Shown here piece after piece: positions 14,756 to 14,985 of a stretch of DNA of 14,985 nucleotides. Each line of letters starts with the position of its first letter. Positions within the stretch are counted from its first letter, which is position 1. The stretch is from assembly GCA_039189655.1 (NCBI GenBank), contig JBCCYN010000117.1:1-14985 (forward strand), written 5' to 3'. Source of the DNA: Acuticoccus sp039189655 (GTDB lineage: Bacteria > Pseudomonadota > Alphaproteobacteria > Rhizobiales > Amorphaceae). The notes below the pieces were generated by a model. That model was not told where the DNA came from and ran no database searches. It was given only the letters and a program-made list of their open reading frames with translations. Position numbers and translations under genes: made by a program.

Positions 14756-14985
14756 TCATCCCTGGGAGGCGGTTTTGCGGTTGCGGAAAATGTGGCTGTG
14801 GGCCGGGTCGTAGAGCGCTGAATCGGAAAAGCGCGTTTCACCCAGGACGCGCCCCACCAGGATGAGGGCGGTGCGCGTCAGCTTTGCCGCGCGCACAGCA
14901 TCCTCGATGGTGGAGAGGGTGCCTTCGATGACGGTTTCGTCCGGCCAGCTTGCGCGAAAGACCACCGCCACCGGGCAATCGGCGC
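14756..14985 (-). CDS. cobM: Precorrin-4 C11-methyltransferase, C-terminal part, 5' end outside window
   Basis: The frame is open to the right edge. About 75 C-terminal residues are present, beginning DCPVAVVFRASWPDE, then VIEGTLSTIEDAV, TRTALILVGRVLG, and FSDSALYDPAHSHIF before the stop. These match the end of the tetrapyrrole methylase CobM/CbiF, which methylates precorrin-4 at C11 and so supplies the substrate for the next steps toward CbiD and CobK. It is convergent with cobK. The SAM-binding half lies outside the window, so completeness cannot be judged. Confidence 0.88.
   Translation of the reverse strand, partial: ADCPVAVVFRASWPDETVIEGTLSTIEDAVRAAKLTRTALILVGRVLGETRFSDSALYDPAHSHIFRNRKTASQG

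Noticed and set aside
13539..14759. 406-codon antisense open frame across cbiD and cobK
   Set aside because: Antisense to two clearly identified cob genes; the composition is that of a reading-frame shadow.

Overview
The window looks like chromosomal DNA from a high-GC alphaproteobacterium, probably Rhizobiales-like. The evidence is strong G+C bias at third codon positions, long open frames on the antisense strand, a HAMP-PAS hybrid kinase paired with a lone receiver protein, and a cobalamin cluster that mixes cbiD with cobA, cobK and cobM. The genus cannot be fixed from the sequence alone. No rRNA, tRNA, CRISPR array or intact insertion sequence was seen.

Layout: (1) 1-1713, the 3' part of a tetratricopeptide-repeat protein whose start lies outside the window. 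(2) 1930-4787, a membrane hybrid histidine kinase followed by a stand-alone receiver protein; neither has a DNA-binding output domain. (3) 4801-10667, a MarR-family repressor gene divergent from an apparent operon: isochorismatase-family hydrolase, Tat-exported metal-dependent amidohydrolase with a Cys/His-rich tail, a possible 42-codon gene, a periplasmic adaptor and an MFS exporter with a C-terminal ferredoxin-like domain. The shared 5233-5395 interval carries two copies of a 17-bp dyad (CGCTT-N7-AAGCG) lying as a 20-bp perfect inverted repeat, the expected form of a MarR operator pair. (4) 10668-12064, an AT-richer insert-like interval with a 32-bp perfect palindrome, a 266-codon orphan gene on the minus strand with a textbook sigma-70-type promoter, and a stretch dense in short stem-loops. 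(5) 12065-14985, corrin-ring genes: cobA (minus), cbiD and cobK (plus, overlapping by one base), and the 3' end of cobM (minus, convergent with cobK). cobA and cbiD are divergent, and their most likely start codons share a base.

How the genes may work together: the MarR-controlled set reads as a small-molecule response module. One hydrolase in the cytoplasm and one in the periplasm would act on related amide or ester compounds, and the adaptor and MFS protein would export substrate or product. The ligand is unknown. The cob genes supply consecutive steps of corrin synthesis: methylation at C2/C7 (CobA), C11 (CobM) and C1 (CbiD), then reduction of precorrin-6A (CobK).

The best candidates for something undescribed are the twin-operator hydrolase-efflux operon, including the metal-ligand tail and the coupled small reading frame, and the AT-rich orphan gene between two ordinary chromosomal blocks.
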